Assembly (NCBI RefSeq): GCF_000369405.1
Contig: NZ_KB850000.1
Location: forward strand, 948,373-1,012,372
Length of the DNA: 64,000 nt
Direction of reading: 5' to 3'
Source of the DNA: Acinetobacter sp. ANC 3929
Lineage (GTDB): Bacteria > Pseudomonadota > Gammaproteobacteria > Pseudomonadales > Moraxellaceae
A model generated the notes under the pieces. The model did no database searches. It saw only the letters and a list, made by a program, of their open reading frames with translations, and was not told where the DNA came from. A program made the position numbers and the translations under genes. Positions 38,314-47,970 of this stretch are shown here, piece by piece. Each line of letters begins with the position of its first letter. Positions within the stretch are counted from its first letter, which is position 1.

Positions 38314-39489
38314 ATGAACTTTACGTTAAATTCCCAGAACTCATTACCAGACGATACTACTCAAGGATGTTTAATTGGTCGCGCGTGGATTCCAAATCAA
38401 ATTTCTGGTCCATCTCCAATTCTTTTAAAAGGCGATCAGGTTTTTGATATTTCAGAAAAGTTCCACACGATTTCTCAGTTACTTGAAAGTTCGGATCCTT
38501 TAAAAGCTTTATCTGAAATTGAAAGAAAATTAGTTGGGTCAATTGATGAGTTATTTGCCAACACAGTTGCTAAGCCAGATACAAACAAGGCATATTTTTT
38601 AGCCCCTATTGATTTACAAGTCATTAAAGCGGCAGGTGTTACTTTTGCCGCAAGCATGTTAGAGCGTGTGATAGAAGAACAAGCAGGTGGCGATGCACAA
38701 AAAGCTCAATCGATCCGTGAAGTGGTACAAAAGGTAATCGGTAATAATTTAAAAACAATCGAACCCGGCTCTGAAAAAGCATTACAACTCAAAAAGTATT
38801 TAATTGAGCAAAAAATGTGGTCTCAATATCTTGAGGTTGGTATTGGTACCGACGCTGAAATTTTTACGAAAGCACCTGTTTTAGCAGCTGTGGGAACTGG
38901 TCAAAATATTGGTATTCACCCGAAGTCTGAGTGGAATAATCCAGAACCAGAAGTTGTATTGGTTGCAAATAGCCACGGGAAAATTTTAGGTGCGACTTTA
39001 GGTAACGATGTGAATTTACGGGACTTTGAAGGCCGTAGCGCCCTACTGTTGAGTAAAGCCAAAGATAACAACGCATCTTGTGCAATCGGACCGTTTATTC
39101 GCCTTTTTGACCATACTTTTAGTTTAAATGATATCCGTGCTTGTGATGTTGAACTGAAAATTGAGGGTACAGATAACTTTGTGCTGAATGGTGTGAGTTC
39201 TATGTCCCAAATTAGCCGTGACCCCGAAGATTTAATTCAACAAACCCTTAATGAGAATCATCAATATCCAGACGGTTTTGTTTTGTTTTTAGGAACTTTG
39301 TTTGCACCTACTCAAGACCGTGAGCAAGCTGGGGCTGGCTTTACCCATAAAGTCGGAGATGTGGTCCGTATTCATTCACCTAAACTTGGAACTTTATATA
39401 ACACGGTTATGACCAGTGACAAAGCAACGCCGTGGAATTTTGGAATAAATGCTTTGATGCGTAATTTAAAGCAACGTGAATTACTATAA
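38314..39489 (+). CDS. Fumarylacetoacetate hydrolase family protein (2-keto-3-deoxypentonate dehydratase-like)
   Basis: FAH-fold enzyme of 391 residues. The metal-binding core is EPEVVLVANSHGKILGATLGNDVNLRD, followed by a lid helix. In Caulobacter XylX and archaeal relatives, this family removes water from 2-keto-3-deoxy-pentonates to give 2-oxoglutarate semialdehyde. Directly downstream are an IlvD/Edd dehydratase and a semialdehyde dehydrogenase, the same trio as the Weimberg route, which supports that role. An AAGGA-type site precedes the ATG. Confidence 0.82.
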   Translation: MNFTLNSQNSLPDDTTQGCLIGRAWIPNQISGPSPILLKGDQVFDISEKFHTISQLLESSDPLKALSEIERKLVGSIDELFANTVAKPDTNKAYFLAPIDLQVIKAAGVTFAASMLERVIEEQAGGDAQKAQSIREVVQKVIGNNLKTIEPGSEKALQLKKYLIEQKMWSQYLEVGIGTDAEIFTKAPVLAAVGTGQNIGIHPKSEWNNPEPEVVLVANSHGKILGATLGNDVNLRDFEGRSALLLSKAKDNNASCAIGPFIRLFDHTFSLNDIRACDVELKIEGTDNFVLNGVSSMSQISRDPEDLIQQTLNENHQYPDGFVLFLGTLFAPTQDREQAGAGFTHKVGDVVRIHSPKLGTLYNTVMTSDKATPWNFGINALMRNLKQRELL

Positions 39490-39576
39490 ATTTCACGTAT
39501 TATCGACTGGTTCAATCGTAATATTGATCACTTAAAAAATTAAATTGCTGAGCAAAATCAGTAGAAGGATCTAAAA

Positions 39577-41364
39577 ATGAATAATCAAGATAAACGGATT
39601 TTTTTACGTAGCCGAGAATGGTTTGATGATCCTACACATGCTGACATGACTGCACTCTATGTCGAGCGTTACATGAATTATGGATTGACCCGCGCCGAAC
39701 TACAGTCAGGTCGACCAATGATTGGTATCGCACAAACGGGGAGTGATTTAACCCCCTGTAACCGCCATCACAAAGAGCTTGCCGAACGGGTTAAGGCAGG
39801 CATCCGTGATGCTGGCGGTATTCCAATGGAATTTCCCGTTCATCCCATTGCAGAACAGTCTCGCCGCCCTACCGCTGCCTTAGACAGAAATTTAGCTTAC
39901 TTGGGTTTAGTTGAAATATTACATGGCTATCCACTCGATGGCGTAGTCCTAACAACGGGCTGTGATAAAACCACACCTGCCTGTTTAATGGCAGCAGCGA
40001 CAACCGATTTACCCGCCATCGTTTTATCTGGCGGCCCAATGCTAGACGGTCATTTTAAAGGTGAATTAATTGGCTCGGGTACGGTGCTTTGGCATGCAAG
40101 AAATTTACTTGCCACGGGTGAAATTGATTATGAGGGATTCATGGAAATGACGACTTCGGCATCACCTTCGGTTGGGCATTGCAACACCATGGGCACCGCA
40201 CTTTCAATGAATGCCTTGGCTGAAGCATTGGGCATGTCTTTACCTACATGTGCAAGCATTCCCGCGCCGTATCGCGAACGTGGGCAAATGGCCTATATGA
40301 CAGGCAAAAGAATATGTGAAATGGTTTTAGAAGATTTACGTCCCTCGAAAATCATGAACAAACAATCATTTGAAAATGCCATTGCAGTAGCCTCAGCATT
40401 AGGTGCATCAAGTAACTGCCCTCCTCATTTAATTGCAATTGCTCGTCATATGGGTATTGAGCTGAGTTTAGAAGACTGGCAACGCGTTGGAGAAAACATT
40501 CCGCTCATTGTGAACTGCATGCCTGCGGGTAAATATTTGGGTGAAGGTTTTCACCGTGCTGGCGGTGTTCCTGCTGTTTTACATGAATTACAAAAAGCGG
40601 GCGTTTTACATGAAGACTGTGCATCAGTCAGCGGTAAAACGATGGGAGAAATTGCTAAAAATGCAAAAACATCTAATGCAGATGTCATCTTTCCATATGA
40701 ACAACCATTAAAGCATGGCGCTGGTTTTATTGTCCTTAGCGGTAATTTCTTTGATAGCGCCATCATGAAAATGTCTGTCGTGGGTGAAGCATTTAAGAAA
40801 ACATATTTATCTGATCCAAATGGGGAAAATAGCTTTGAAGCACGGGCAATCGTTTTTGAAGGACCAGAGGACTACCACGCACGAATTAATGATCCTGCCT
40901 TAGACATTGATGAACATTGTATTTTGGTTATTCGAGGCGCTGGAACAGTTGGCTATCCAGGCAGTGCAGAAGTTGTAAATATGGCTCCACCCGCAGAGTT
41001 AATTAAACAAGGAATTGAATCTCTGCCTTGTTTGGGCGATGGCCGTCAAAGTGGGACATCTGCTAGCCCTTCTATCTTAAATATGTCACCCGAAGCCGCG
41101 GTAGGCGGCGGCATTGCTTTATTAAAAACCAATGACCGTTTGCGCATTGATCTAAATAAACGCTCTGTAAATGTCCTCATATCAGACGAAGAGTTAGACA
41201 AACGCCGCGAGGAATGGAAACCAAGTATCTCTACATCTCAAACGCCTTGGCAAGAAATGTATCGCAACATGGTTGGCCAATTATCAACGGGTGGTTGTTT
41301 AGAGCCGGCAACGTTATACATGCGTGTAGTCAATCAAAATAACCTTCCACGACATTCTCATTAA
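39577..41364 (+). CDS. IlvD/Edd family sugar-acid dehydratase
   Basis: Iron-sulfur dehydratase of 595 residues. Cluster cysteines fit TTGCDKTTPACLM (near residue 130) and VGHCNTMGTAL (near 200), with the C-terminal SGTSASPSILNMSPEAAVGGG. Length and motifs suit D-xylonate or L-arabinonate dehydratase rather than IlvD (about 560-615) or Edd, but the substrate is not fixed by sequence. It would turn an aldonate into its 2-keto-3-deoxy form for the FAH-family enzyme upstream. A GAAGGA site precedes the ATG. Confidence 0.85.
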   Translation: MNNQDKRIFLRSREWFDDPTHADMTALYVERYMNYGLTRAELQSGRPMIGIAQTGSDLTPCNRHHKELAERVKAGIRDAGGIPMEFPVHPIAEQSRRPTAALDRNLAYLGLVEILHGYPLDGVVLTTGCDKTTPACLMAAATTDLPAIVLSGGPMLDGHFKGELIGSGTVLWHARNLLATGEIDYEGFMEMTTSASPSVGHCNTMGTALSMNALAEALGMSLPTCASIPAPYRERGQMAYMTGKRICEMVLEDLRPSKIMNKQSFENAIAVASALGASSNCPPHLIAIARHMGIELSLEDWQRVGENIPLIVNCMPAGKYLGEGFHRAGGVPAVLHELQKAGVLHEDCASVSGKTMGEIAKNAKTSNADVIFPYEQPLKHGAGFIVLSGNFFDSAIMKMSVVGEAFKKTYLSDPNGENSFEARAIVFEGPEDYHARINDPALDIDEHCILVIRGAGTVGYPGSAEVVNMAPPAELIKQGIESLPCLGDGRQSGTSASPSILNMSPEAAVGGGIALLKTNDRLRIDLNKRSVNVLISDEELDKRREEWKPSISTSQTPWQEMYRNMVGQLSTGGCLEPATLYMRVVNQNNLPRHSH

Positions 41365-41379
41365 TTTCAGGATTTTATT

Positions 41380-42957
41380 ATGACCATTATCGGATACAAC
41401 TTTATTGGCGGTTCACGTAGTGCACAAAATACAACTTTATTTAAAAGTGTGAATGCAACGACTGGCAAAGCTTTACCTTATGAATTTCATCATGCAACCG
41501 AGCAAGAAATTAATCAGGCTTGCGAAGCTGCAAGTCAAGCGTTTAAAACTTACCGTCATACTTCACCTGAACAGCGTGCAACTTTTTTAGAAAATATTGC
41601 CGATGAACTCGATGCTTTAGGTACAGATTTTTTAGAAATCGTCTCACAAGAAACCGCTTTACCACTTACACGTTTGCAAGGCGAACGTGGTCGTACCAGT
41701 GGACAAATGCGCCTGTTCGCCAAAGTGTTGCGCCGTGGTGACTTTTTAAGTGCCCGTATTGATACCGCTTTGCCTGATCGTCAGCCTTTACCTCGCCCAG
41801 ACTTGCGCCAGATTAAAATCGGTGTTGGCCCTGTTGCGGTATTTGGTGCAAGTAACTTTCCCTTAGCATTCTCAACCGCTGGTGGTGACACAGCATCTGC
41901 TTTAGCCGCGGGTTGTTCTGTTGTAGTCAAAGCGCATAGTGGTCACATGGCTACAGCAGATTTCGTGGCTCAGGCAATTGAACGTGCTGTCGAAAAATCA
42001 AATATGCCAAAAGGTATATTTAACATGATCTATGGCAACGGTGTGGGTGGACCTTTAGTGAAGCATCCCTTAATTCAGGCAGTTGGTTTTACTGGTTCGC
42101 TGCGTGGTGGCCGTGCTTTATGTGACATGGCCGCAGCCCGTCCACAACCGATTCCAGTCTTTGCTGAAATGAGTAGTATTAACCCGATGCTGATGTTACC
42201 CGAATCCTTAAAAAACCGTGGTGACAAAATTGCACAGGACTTAGCCGACTCAGTTGTTCTGGGCTGTGGTCAGTTCTGTACCAATCCGGGGTTAATTTTA
42301 GGTATTAAATCAGCCGAGTTTAGCCAGCTCATTAGCAACCTAACCAATATTATTGGCGGCAAACCTGCGCAAACCATGTTGAATGCAGGCACCTTAACCA
42401 GCTATGCAGCAGGTCTTGAGCATTTAACCCAGCACCAAGGCATTGAACACTTGGCAGGTCAAGCCCAGCAAGGTAATCAGGCACAACCTCAATTGTTTAA
42501 AGCTGATGTTGAGTTGTTATTGGCAGGCGACCAGCTTCTGCAAGAAGAAATATTTGGGCCAGCGACAGTGGTCATTGAAGTTGAAGATAAAAAACAACTT
42601 CTACAAGCGCTACAAAGCATGAATGGTCAACTGACTGCAACTTTAATTGCCGATAAAGTAGACTTAACTGAGTTTGCAGATGTCGTTCCTGTACTAGAAG
42701 AAAAAGCAGGCCGTTTACTACTAAACGGTTATCCAACTGGTGTTGAAGTATGTGATGCCATGGTACACGGTGGACCATATCCTGCAACTTCAGATGCACG
42801 AGGTACATCAGTTGGAACTTTGGCCATTGATCGTTACTTACGCCCTGTGTGTTATCAAAACTACCCGCAAAGTTTATTGCCAGAAGCCTTAAAAGATAGC
42901 AACCCATTGCAGATTTTAAGATTGGTCAATGGTGAGATAACTAGGAATCCAATTTAA
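41380..42957 (+). CDS. Aldehyde dehydrogenase (2-oxoglutarate semialdehyde dehydrogenase type)
   Basis: NADP-type aldehyde dehydrogenase of 525 residues. VGFTGSLRGGRAL is the coenzyme loop, AEMSSINPM carries the catalytic Glu, and GQFCTNPGL the nucleophilic Cys. The length and the ending HGGPYPATSDARGTSVGTLAIDRYLRPVCYQNYP match 2-oxoglutarate semialdehyde dehydrogenases (type III). It starts 15 bp after the dehydratase stop and would complete the route to 2-oxoglutarate and the TCA cycle. Confidence 0.87.
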   Translation: MTIIGYNFIGGSRSAQNTTLFKSVNATTGKALPYEFHHATEQEINQACEAASQAFKTYRHTSPEQRATFLENIADELDALGTDFLEIVSQETALPLTRLQGERGRTSGQMRLFAKVLRRGDFLSARIDTALPDRQPLPRPDLRQIKIGVGPVAVFGASNFPLAFSTAGGDTASALAAGCSVVVKAHSGHMATADFVAQAIERAVEKSNMPKGIFNMIYGNGVGGPLVKHPLIQAVGFTGSLRGGRALCDMAAARPQPIPVFAEMSSINPMLMLPESLKNRGDKIAQDLADSVVLGCGQFCTNPGLILGIKSAEFSQLISNLTNIIGGKPAQTMLNAGTLTSYAAGLEHLTQHQGIEHLAGQAQQGNQAQPQLFKADVELLLAGDQLLQEEIFGPATVVIEVEDKKQLLQALQSMNGQLTATLIADKVDLTEFADVVPVLEEKAGRLLLNGYPTGVEVCDAMVHGGPYPATSDARGTSVGTLAIDRYLRPVCYQNYPQSLLPEALKDSNPLQILRLVNGEITRNPI

Positions 42958-42976
42958 ATAATGAAAATTGGATTTT
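42946..42976 (+). terminator. Terminator overlapping the end of the aldehyde dehydrogenase gene
   Basis: Stem AATCCAATTT/AAATTGGATT followed by TT, overlapping the stop codon. The stem is A+T-rich, so its strength is uncertain. Confidence 0.55.
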
Positions 42977-43132
42977 AAGAGGTCTTTGATTGGGCAGTTA
43001 AGTTTAAGTCTATAATTGCCCTCCCTAAGTTTCATACAGTGCCCAATAATAGAATAAAATCAAAAAATATTATTTTTAACAAACCATTAGATTCTAAAAT
43101 TATCACAGTAATATTTAGATGAAATCCGATAC

Positions 43133-43146
43133 CTCATTTATGTATG
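43133..43146. repeat. Right copy of the 14-bp direct repeat flanking the sugar-acid locus
   Basis: CTCATTTATGTATG, identical to 33782-33795 and in the same orientation. It lies in the 271-bp gap before the alpha/beta hydrolase gene; nothing else was recognised in that gap. Confidence 0.5.
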
Positions 43147-43228
43147 CAGGAAGTTTAAAGAAATACGATGTTTTCATTCTTCATTATCGGTAAAATAGTG
43201 GATTCTTCCATTATCCATTGCGTATCTT

Positions 43229-43858
43229 ATGTCTGAGCAATTATTCATCCAAGGTCCTGTTGGTCAAATTGAAATGTTTGTTGATCAACCCCAAGGTGAA
43301 ATCACAGGTTTTGCTGTTGTCTGCCATCCACATCCCTTACAAGGTGGTACACCGCATCATAAAGTCCCTGTTTTATTGGCTCAGATTTTCAATGAAATGG
43401 GCTGTATTGTGTATCGTCCAAGTTTTCGTGGTTTAGCTGGCAGTGAAGGCACACATGACCAAGGCCATGGCGAGACTGATGACATCATGGCTGTGATTGA
43501 ATATGCCCGTGAAAAGCATGCAGGTTTAACCTTCTACGCAGGTGGTTTTAGCTTTGGTTCACATGTACTGGCAAAATGCCAAGCCCAACTCAGCAATGAG
43601 TTACGTCCTAAACAGTTAGTGTTATGTGGTTTACCCACAGGTTCAGTGGTTGACTTACGCCATTATAAAACCCCTGCAATTGACGGCGATATCTTATTTG
43701 TTCATGGCGAGCAAGATGATATTACTTTGCTTTCAGATATGGTTGCATGGGCAAAACCACAAAAGCATCCAATCACGATTTTGCCAGGTGCCAATCATTT
43801 CTTCACAGGTTATTTAAAGCAGCTCAGACAAGTCATTGCTCGTTTTTTAAAACTGTAG
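43229..43858 (+). CDS. Alpha/beta hydrolase
   Basis: A 209-residue protein of the small serine hydrolase group often annotated as COG2945. It has VCHPHPLQGGTPHHK near residue 35 and the nucleophile motif GGFSFGSHV near residue 105. The late EQDD (about 165) and GANHFFTG (about 192) carry the Asp and His. No signal peptide. The substrate is unknown. It stands between the sugar-acid locus and the DUF2157 gene. Confidence 0.85.
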   Translation: MSEQLFIQGPVGQIEMFVDQPQGEITGFAVVCHPHPLQGGTPHHKVPVLLAQIFNEMGCIVYRPSFRGLAGSEGTHDQGHGETDDIMAVIEYAREKHAGLTFYAGGFSFGSHVLAKCQAQLSNELRPKQLVLCGLPTGSVVDLRHYKTPAIDGDILFVHGEQDDITLLSDMVAWAKPQKHPITILPGANHFFTGYLKQLRQVIARFLKL

Positions 43859-43951
43859 ACTTAACAATAAATTACTAAGAAAACTATACGTCTTTTAAAT
43901 CCAATGTCTGTTATATCAGTATAGATGTACAGACATTCGGGTTCTTTAATA

Positions 43952-45022
43952 ATGAAATTAAATAAAAAACAAGGACTTTTTTTAAAGCAAACGATTGAAC
44001 AATGGCAACAACAAGGCACGATTACGCCCGATGTAGCCAATGATTTAAATCAGAGTTTTTCGATTCGGCCTTTTGATTGGCAACGTTTGGCAAAATACTC
44101 CTTCTGGATTTCAATGATTTGTGCCGTGATTGCCATCGCAGCAATGACTGCAGATAAGTTTTTAATGGAACTGATTGAAAAAATCTTTATTGATTCCAAA
44201 ATCATTCCTTGTCTGATTTTTGCAGGAGTTGCTGCAGCCTTTTATGGCTTTGCATACCGACGACGCACAACCAAACCGCTGCATCAATTTAGCAATGAAG
44301 CCATTATTTTTGCAGGTGTGCTCTCCACCGCAGCCTCTGTGGCTTATTTTGGACAAGCCATTGATACCGGCAGCGGACATTTCTCTTTATTATTCCTGTT
44401 TTCAACCATCATTTATGCAGTACTTGCCTTCTGGTTCCCATCCAAATTGATTTGGGTATTTTCCTTACTTTCACTGGGTTCATGGTTCGGAACTGAAACA
44501 GGTTATATGTCTGGCTGGGGTGCGTATTATCTAGGGATGAACTTTCCTTTACGCTTTGTCTTCTTTGGTGGCGCACTGATTGGGTTGAGCCTGTTATTTA
44601 AACGCCATGCGTATTTTAAGGACTTTGCACATTCAACTTATGTCATGGGTCTGCTCTATCTGTTTATTGCCTTGTGGATTCTCTCAATCTTTGGCAATTA
44701 TGGGGACTTAAGTCGTTGGTATAGCGTTAAACAATATGAGTTGTTGCATTGGGGTGTCTTGTTTGCCTTTATTGCCATCATTGCAATTGTCTATGGTTTA
44801 AAACACGATGATGCCACTTCACGTGGTTTTGGTATCACCTTCTTATTTATCAATCTGTATACCAAATACTTTGAGTTTTTCTGGAATGGTATGCATAAAG
44901 CCATTTTCTTCATGCTACTGGCGATATCCTTCTGGTGGATTGGTCGGCATGCCGAAAAGCTCTGGAATTTAGAGTTTCTAACCAACCAATCGCAAAGCAA
45001 GAAAGAAAGATCATCTAGGTGA
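43952..45022 (+). CDS. DUF2157 domain membrane protein
   Basis: About 356 residues from the ATG at 43952. A soluble N-terminal helix pair (KKQGLFLKQTIEQWQQQGTITPDVANDL, the DUF2157 signature) is followed by about eight to nine transmembrane segments. Function unknown. It ends convergently with rtcR, with only 4 bp between stops. An upstream in-frame ATG at 43925 is less likely because the family start fits 43952. Confidence 0.8.
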   Translation: MKLNKKQGLFLKQTIEQWQQQGTITPDVANDLNQSFSIRPFDWQRLAKYSFWISMICAVIAIAAMTADKFLMELIEKIFIDSKIIPCLIFAGVAAAFYGFAYRRRTTKPLHQFSNEAIIFAGVLSTAASVAYFGQAIDTGSGHFSLLFLFSTIIYAVLAFWFPSKLIWVFSLLSLGSWFGTETGYMSGWGAYYLGMNFPLRFVFFGGALIGLSLLFKRHAYFKDFAHSTYVMGLLYLFIALWILSIFGNYGDLSRWYSVKQYELLHWGVLFAFIAIIAIVYGLKHDDATSRGFGITFLFINLYTKYFEFFWNGMHKAIFFMLLAISFWWIGRHAEKLWNLEFLTNQSQSKKERSSR

Positions 45023-45026
45023 ATAA

Positions 45027-46628
45027 TTACTGGAAGTCACTCCAACTCAAACCAAACCGAGCCAAATACTTTTTGACTCGGTCACTGTCATTGGTGCTAT
45101 TACGTTGCTGGCGTGAAGCTGCAAACAGTTGACGTCCAGCATCAGCCATGGACTTGGCCCTCTCACAGACATGAAGTACGCCACGTAGTTGAATTTGATC
45201 AAACTCATCAATTTCCATTCGCTGTTCAGAGTTTAAATACTTAAATAAAATATCTGATTCTTTCGATTCGCTTTTTGTCGTTTGAATCGACCACAACTGC
45301 TTTAAACGCTGAATCTCTTTTTCCACGGTCTCTGAACGGATCAGTTCCCCACTGGATAAAGTCGCTAATCGTGTCACGCTGGCGGTCAAATCACGGAAAT
45401 TTCCCTGCCACGATGCTTCGCTAGATTTGGCAAATTTCAAATACATATCGAGTGCATCACGTTGAAACCGCAACTGTCGCTGATGATTTACCGCAAAACG
45501 TTGCAATTCAAATTCAATATTCGGTGCAATATCTTCGATTCGATCTTTAAGATTAGGTAAAAAGAAAGTCCATGTATTGAGTCGTGCCCATAAATCTTCA
45601 CGAAAGTGCCCTGCTTGCACTTCGGCTCTTAGGTCTTTATTTGTCCCTGCAATCAATTGAAAATCTGCCTGAACTTCTTTATCACTTCCTACAGGAAAGA
45701 AGGATTTGTCCTCAAGTGCTTTAAGCAACATTGCTTGCTCATCTAGTCCAAGCTCACCAATCTCATCCAGAAACAGAATACCCTGATCGGCACTTTTCAA
45801 TAATCCTGTCCGCGAAGCTGCTGCGCCAGTAAATGCACCTTTAATATGACCAAACAAACTGGACATGGCACTATCACCACGTAGCGTTGCACAATTCACA
45901 TCAATAAAGCGACCACTTAAATGAAACTTATCCTTTTTTAAGAGAAAAATTTGTTTAGCTAAATGTGATTTTCCAACCCCTGTTGCTCCCATAATCAAAA
46001 TCGGAGCACTTGATCGTGTCGCTACCAGTTCAACCTCGATAATGAGTTGATTAAATTCTTGATTATAAGTTGAAATATTGGCTTTAAGCTGTTGCCAGTT
46101 TTGTTGCTGCTCATCTTCAAAACGCTGCTTGAGAACATCATAGCGAGACAAGTCCAGATCAATGATACGATATTCACCTTCTGGTGTTTTCTGTTGATTT
46201 GGTGCACTTTGAATCAGCTTGGCAGGCAAATAATTAGCATCGACTAGAAGATACCAACAGATTTGAGCAACGTGCGTGCCTGTGGTGATATGCAAAAGAT
46301 AGTTATTTTTTTCAGTATCAAATGGATACGTTTTTACAAAGTCATACAGCGCTCCATAGACCTCGGCAAAATCCCAAGGATCACGAATACTCACTCGATG
46401 ACCTGACACTGTGGTTGATGGAGAAACATTCTGTGCATCTTCAGCAATAAACTTGACTAAATTATGGTGTTGCCGATCATGTAGTAGCACCAGTTCATCG
46501 ACAATCAGATCTTCATGCATCAGAACACTCAAAGTCGGACGCCAACGCTGCCATCGGTCAGGACGCTTTCCTTGATCTAGAGTAGAACCGACAAAACCAA
46601 TTACGACAGTTTTCTTTGCATTCAGCAT
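45027..46628 (-). CDS. rtcR: RNA-repair transcriptional activator RtcR
   Basis: Sigma-54-dependent activator of 533 residues. The N-terminal CARF-type sensor covers residues 1-170 (VVIGFVGSTLDQGKR, LHITTGTHVAQIC). The AAA+ domain has Walker A GATGVGKS at 214-221, the sigma-54 contact loop GAFTGA at 264-269, and Walker B ILFLDE at 284-289. The C terminus has a helix-turn-helix. In Salmonella the CARF domain answers damaged tRNA and switches on rtcBA. A sigma-54 promoter is found before rtcB here. Confidence 0.95.
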   Translation of the reverse strand: MLNAKKTVVIGFVGSTLDQGKRPDRWQRWRPTLSVLMHEDLIVDELVLLHDRQHHNLVKFIAEDAQNVSPSTTVSGHRVSIRDPWDFAEVYGALYDFVKTYPFDTEKNNYLLHITTGTHVAQICWYLLVDANYLPAKLIQSAPNQQKTPEGEYRIIDLDLSRYDVLKQRFEDEQQQNWQQLKANISTYNQEFNQLIIEVELVATRSSAPILIMGATGVGKSHLAKQIFLLKKDKFHLSGRFIDVNCATLRGDSAMSSLFGHIKGAFTGAAASRTGLLKSADQGILFLDEIGELGLDEQAMLLKALEDKSFFPVGSDKEVQADFQLIAGTNKDLRAEVQAGHFREDLWARLNTWTFFLPNLKDRIEDIAPNIEFELQRFAVNHQRQLRFQRDALDMYLKFAKSSEASWQGNFRDLTASVTRLATLSSGELIRSETVEKEIQRLKQLWSIQTTKSESKESDILFKYLNSEQRMEIDEFDQIQLRGVLHVCERAKSMADAGRQLFAASRQQRNSTNDSDRVKKYLARFGLSWSDFQ

Positions 46629-46695
46629 AATTTCTATAATATTTTATATATGTCTATCATATACAATACGCAATTCGATGAAAAATTCCAACAAT

Positions 46696-47658
46696 ATGCT
46701 TCATTTTACTTTTTTAGGCACGTCTTCTGGTGTGCCTACACTGACACGCAACGTTTCTGGTTTAGCCATCCGTAACAGCAACAATAAAGACTGGATATTG
46801 GTTGATGCAGGTGAAGGCACACAGCATCGGATTCAGCAGGCAAAGCTTTCATTACAAAGCTTAATTGCGATCTGCATTAGCCATGTTCACGGTGATCACT
46901 GTTATGGTCTAATCGGCTTACTCGCAAGTGCAGGTATGAATGCCCGTACTACACCTTTAACCATTATCGCTCCCAAAGAAATTCAACAATGGATTGAAGT
47001 TACAGCGCAGCTCACGGATCTACATTTACCTTACCCACTCCGCTTTATTGATGTAAATGAAGCGACTCAGATACAGCAACTGACAGATAACCTTTCAATT
47101 CAATCCCACTCCCTCAGTCATCGTGTACCTAGCTTTGCATTTAGTATTATCTCGCAACACACTCAAAAGCGATTAGATACACAGGCTTTGATTCAACTCG
47201 GTGTGCCAAAAGGCAAAACTTGGGGTGATTTACAACAAGGTCTGGACATTCAATTTAATGGACAAACTTTAAAAGCTGTCGATTTTACCCAGTTACAGAT
47301 ACAACGCGTACATGCCATTGTCGGCGGTGATAATGACCGTCCTGAATTATTAGCACAAGCTTGCGAAGATGCTCAACTGTTGATTCATGAAAGCACCTAC
47401 ACACAAGCTATTTTAGATAAAGTGGGCCCAAGCCCGATGCATAGTTCGGCAAAGATGGTTGCAGAATTTGCTCAGCAACAAGGGCTAAGCAATCTGATCC
47501 TGACGCACTTTAGTCCGCGACATCAAGATAGTGCTGGGCAGCAAGCGATTGCAGAAGAAGTTACTAAATCCTATAAAGGTAACTTCTACTTAGCTCATGA
47601 TTTTGATCAATTCACATTGGATACAACAGGAAAACTCAGTAAAGTAAGTGCTCAATAA
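46696..47658 (+). CDS. rnz: Ribonuclease Z
   Basis: Metallo-beta-lactamase fold RNase that cuts precursor tRNA 3' ends, leaving a 3' hydroxyl. LHFTFLGTSSGVPTLTRNVSGLAI opens the protein, and the zinc motif SHVHGDHCYGL follows near residue 60. Later HEST and LTHFSPRH supply further ligands. About 320 residues from the ATG at 46696; an ATG six codons upstream is also possible. It is divergent from rtcR with under 70 bp between them, so both promoters overlap. The link to RNA repair is positional. Confidence 0.92.
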   Translation: MLHFTFLGTSSGVPTLTRNVSGLAIRNSNNKDWILVDAGEGTQHRIQQAKLSLQSLIAICISHVHGDHCYGLIGLLASAGMNARTTPLTIIAPKEIQQWIEVTAQLTDLHLPYPLRFIDVNEATQIQQLTDNLSIQSHSLSHRVPSFAFSIISQHTQKRLDTQALIQLGVPKGKTWGDLQQGLDIQFNGQTLKAVDFTQLQIQRVHAIVGGDNDRPELLAQACEDAQLLIHESTYTQAILDKVGPSPMHSSAKMVAEFAQQQGLSNLILTHFSPRHQDSAGQQAIAEEVTKSYKGNFYLAHDFDQFTLDTTGKLSKVSAQ

Positions 47659-47679
47659 CATGAGATTACAGTATTCTTA

Positions 47680-47970
47680 TCAGGGGATATCAGGTGAGAA
47701 GAAATCAAATATTCTTCGTAATAGGCGAAGTGGTAAGGTAATGATCCCATAAACAAGCTCAACTGAGATATCAATCAAATCGAACCAGTACCACGCATCA
47801 TTTCTACGATCATGATTTTCACGATTGGGTTTCACCCAATAAGCAGATAGAAAACAAACTAAACTTAGTGCAAGAAAAATAAGATTAAAATCTTCCAACA
47901 GAAACCGCACAACACAAAATACCCCTACGAAAAATAAAACAATCGTGAGTAAATAACGAAAAATATCCAT
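47680..47970 (-). CDS. Small membrane protein of unknown function
   Basis: About 96 residues starting MDIFRYLLTIVLFFVGVFCVVRFLL, with two adjacent transmembrane segments in the first 45 residues. A cytoplasmic middle (NRENHDRRNDAWYWFDLID) and an amphipathic or third membrane stretch follow (ELVYGIITLPLRLLRRIF). The ATG at 47970 is chosen over a TTG four codons upstream. Family unknown. It faces rnz convergently, 21 bp from its stop. Confidence 0.65.
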   Translation of the reverse strand: MDIFRYLLTIVLFFVGVFCVVRFLLEDFNLIFLALSLVCFLSAYWVKPNRENHDRRNDAWYWFDLIDISVELVYGIITLPLRLLRRIFDFFSPDIP

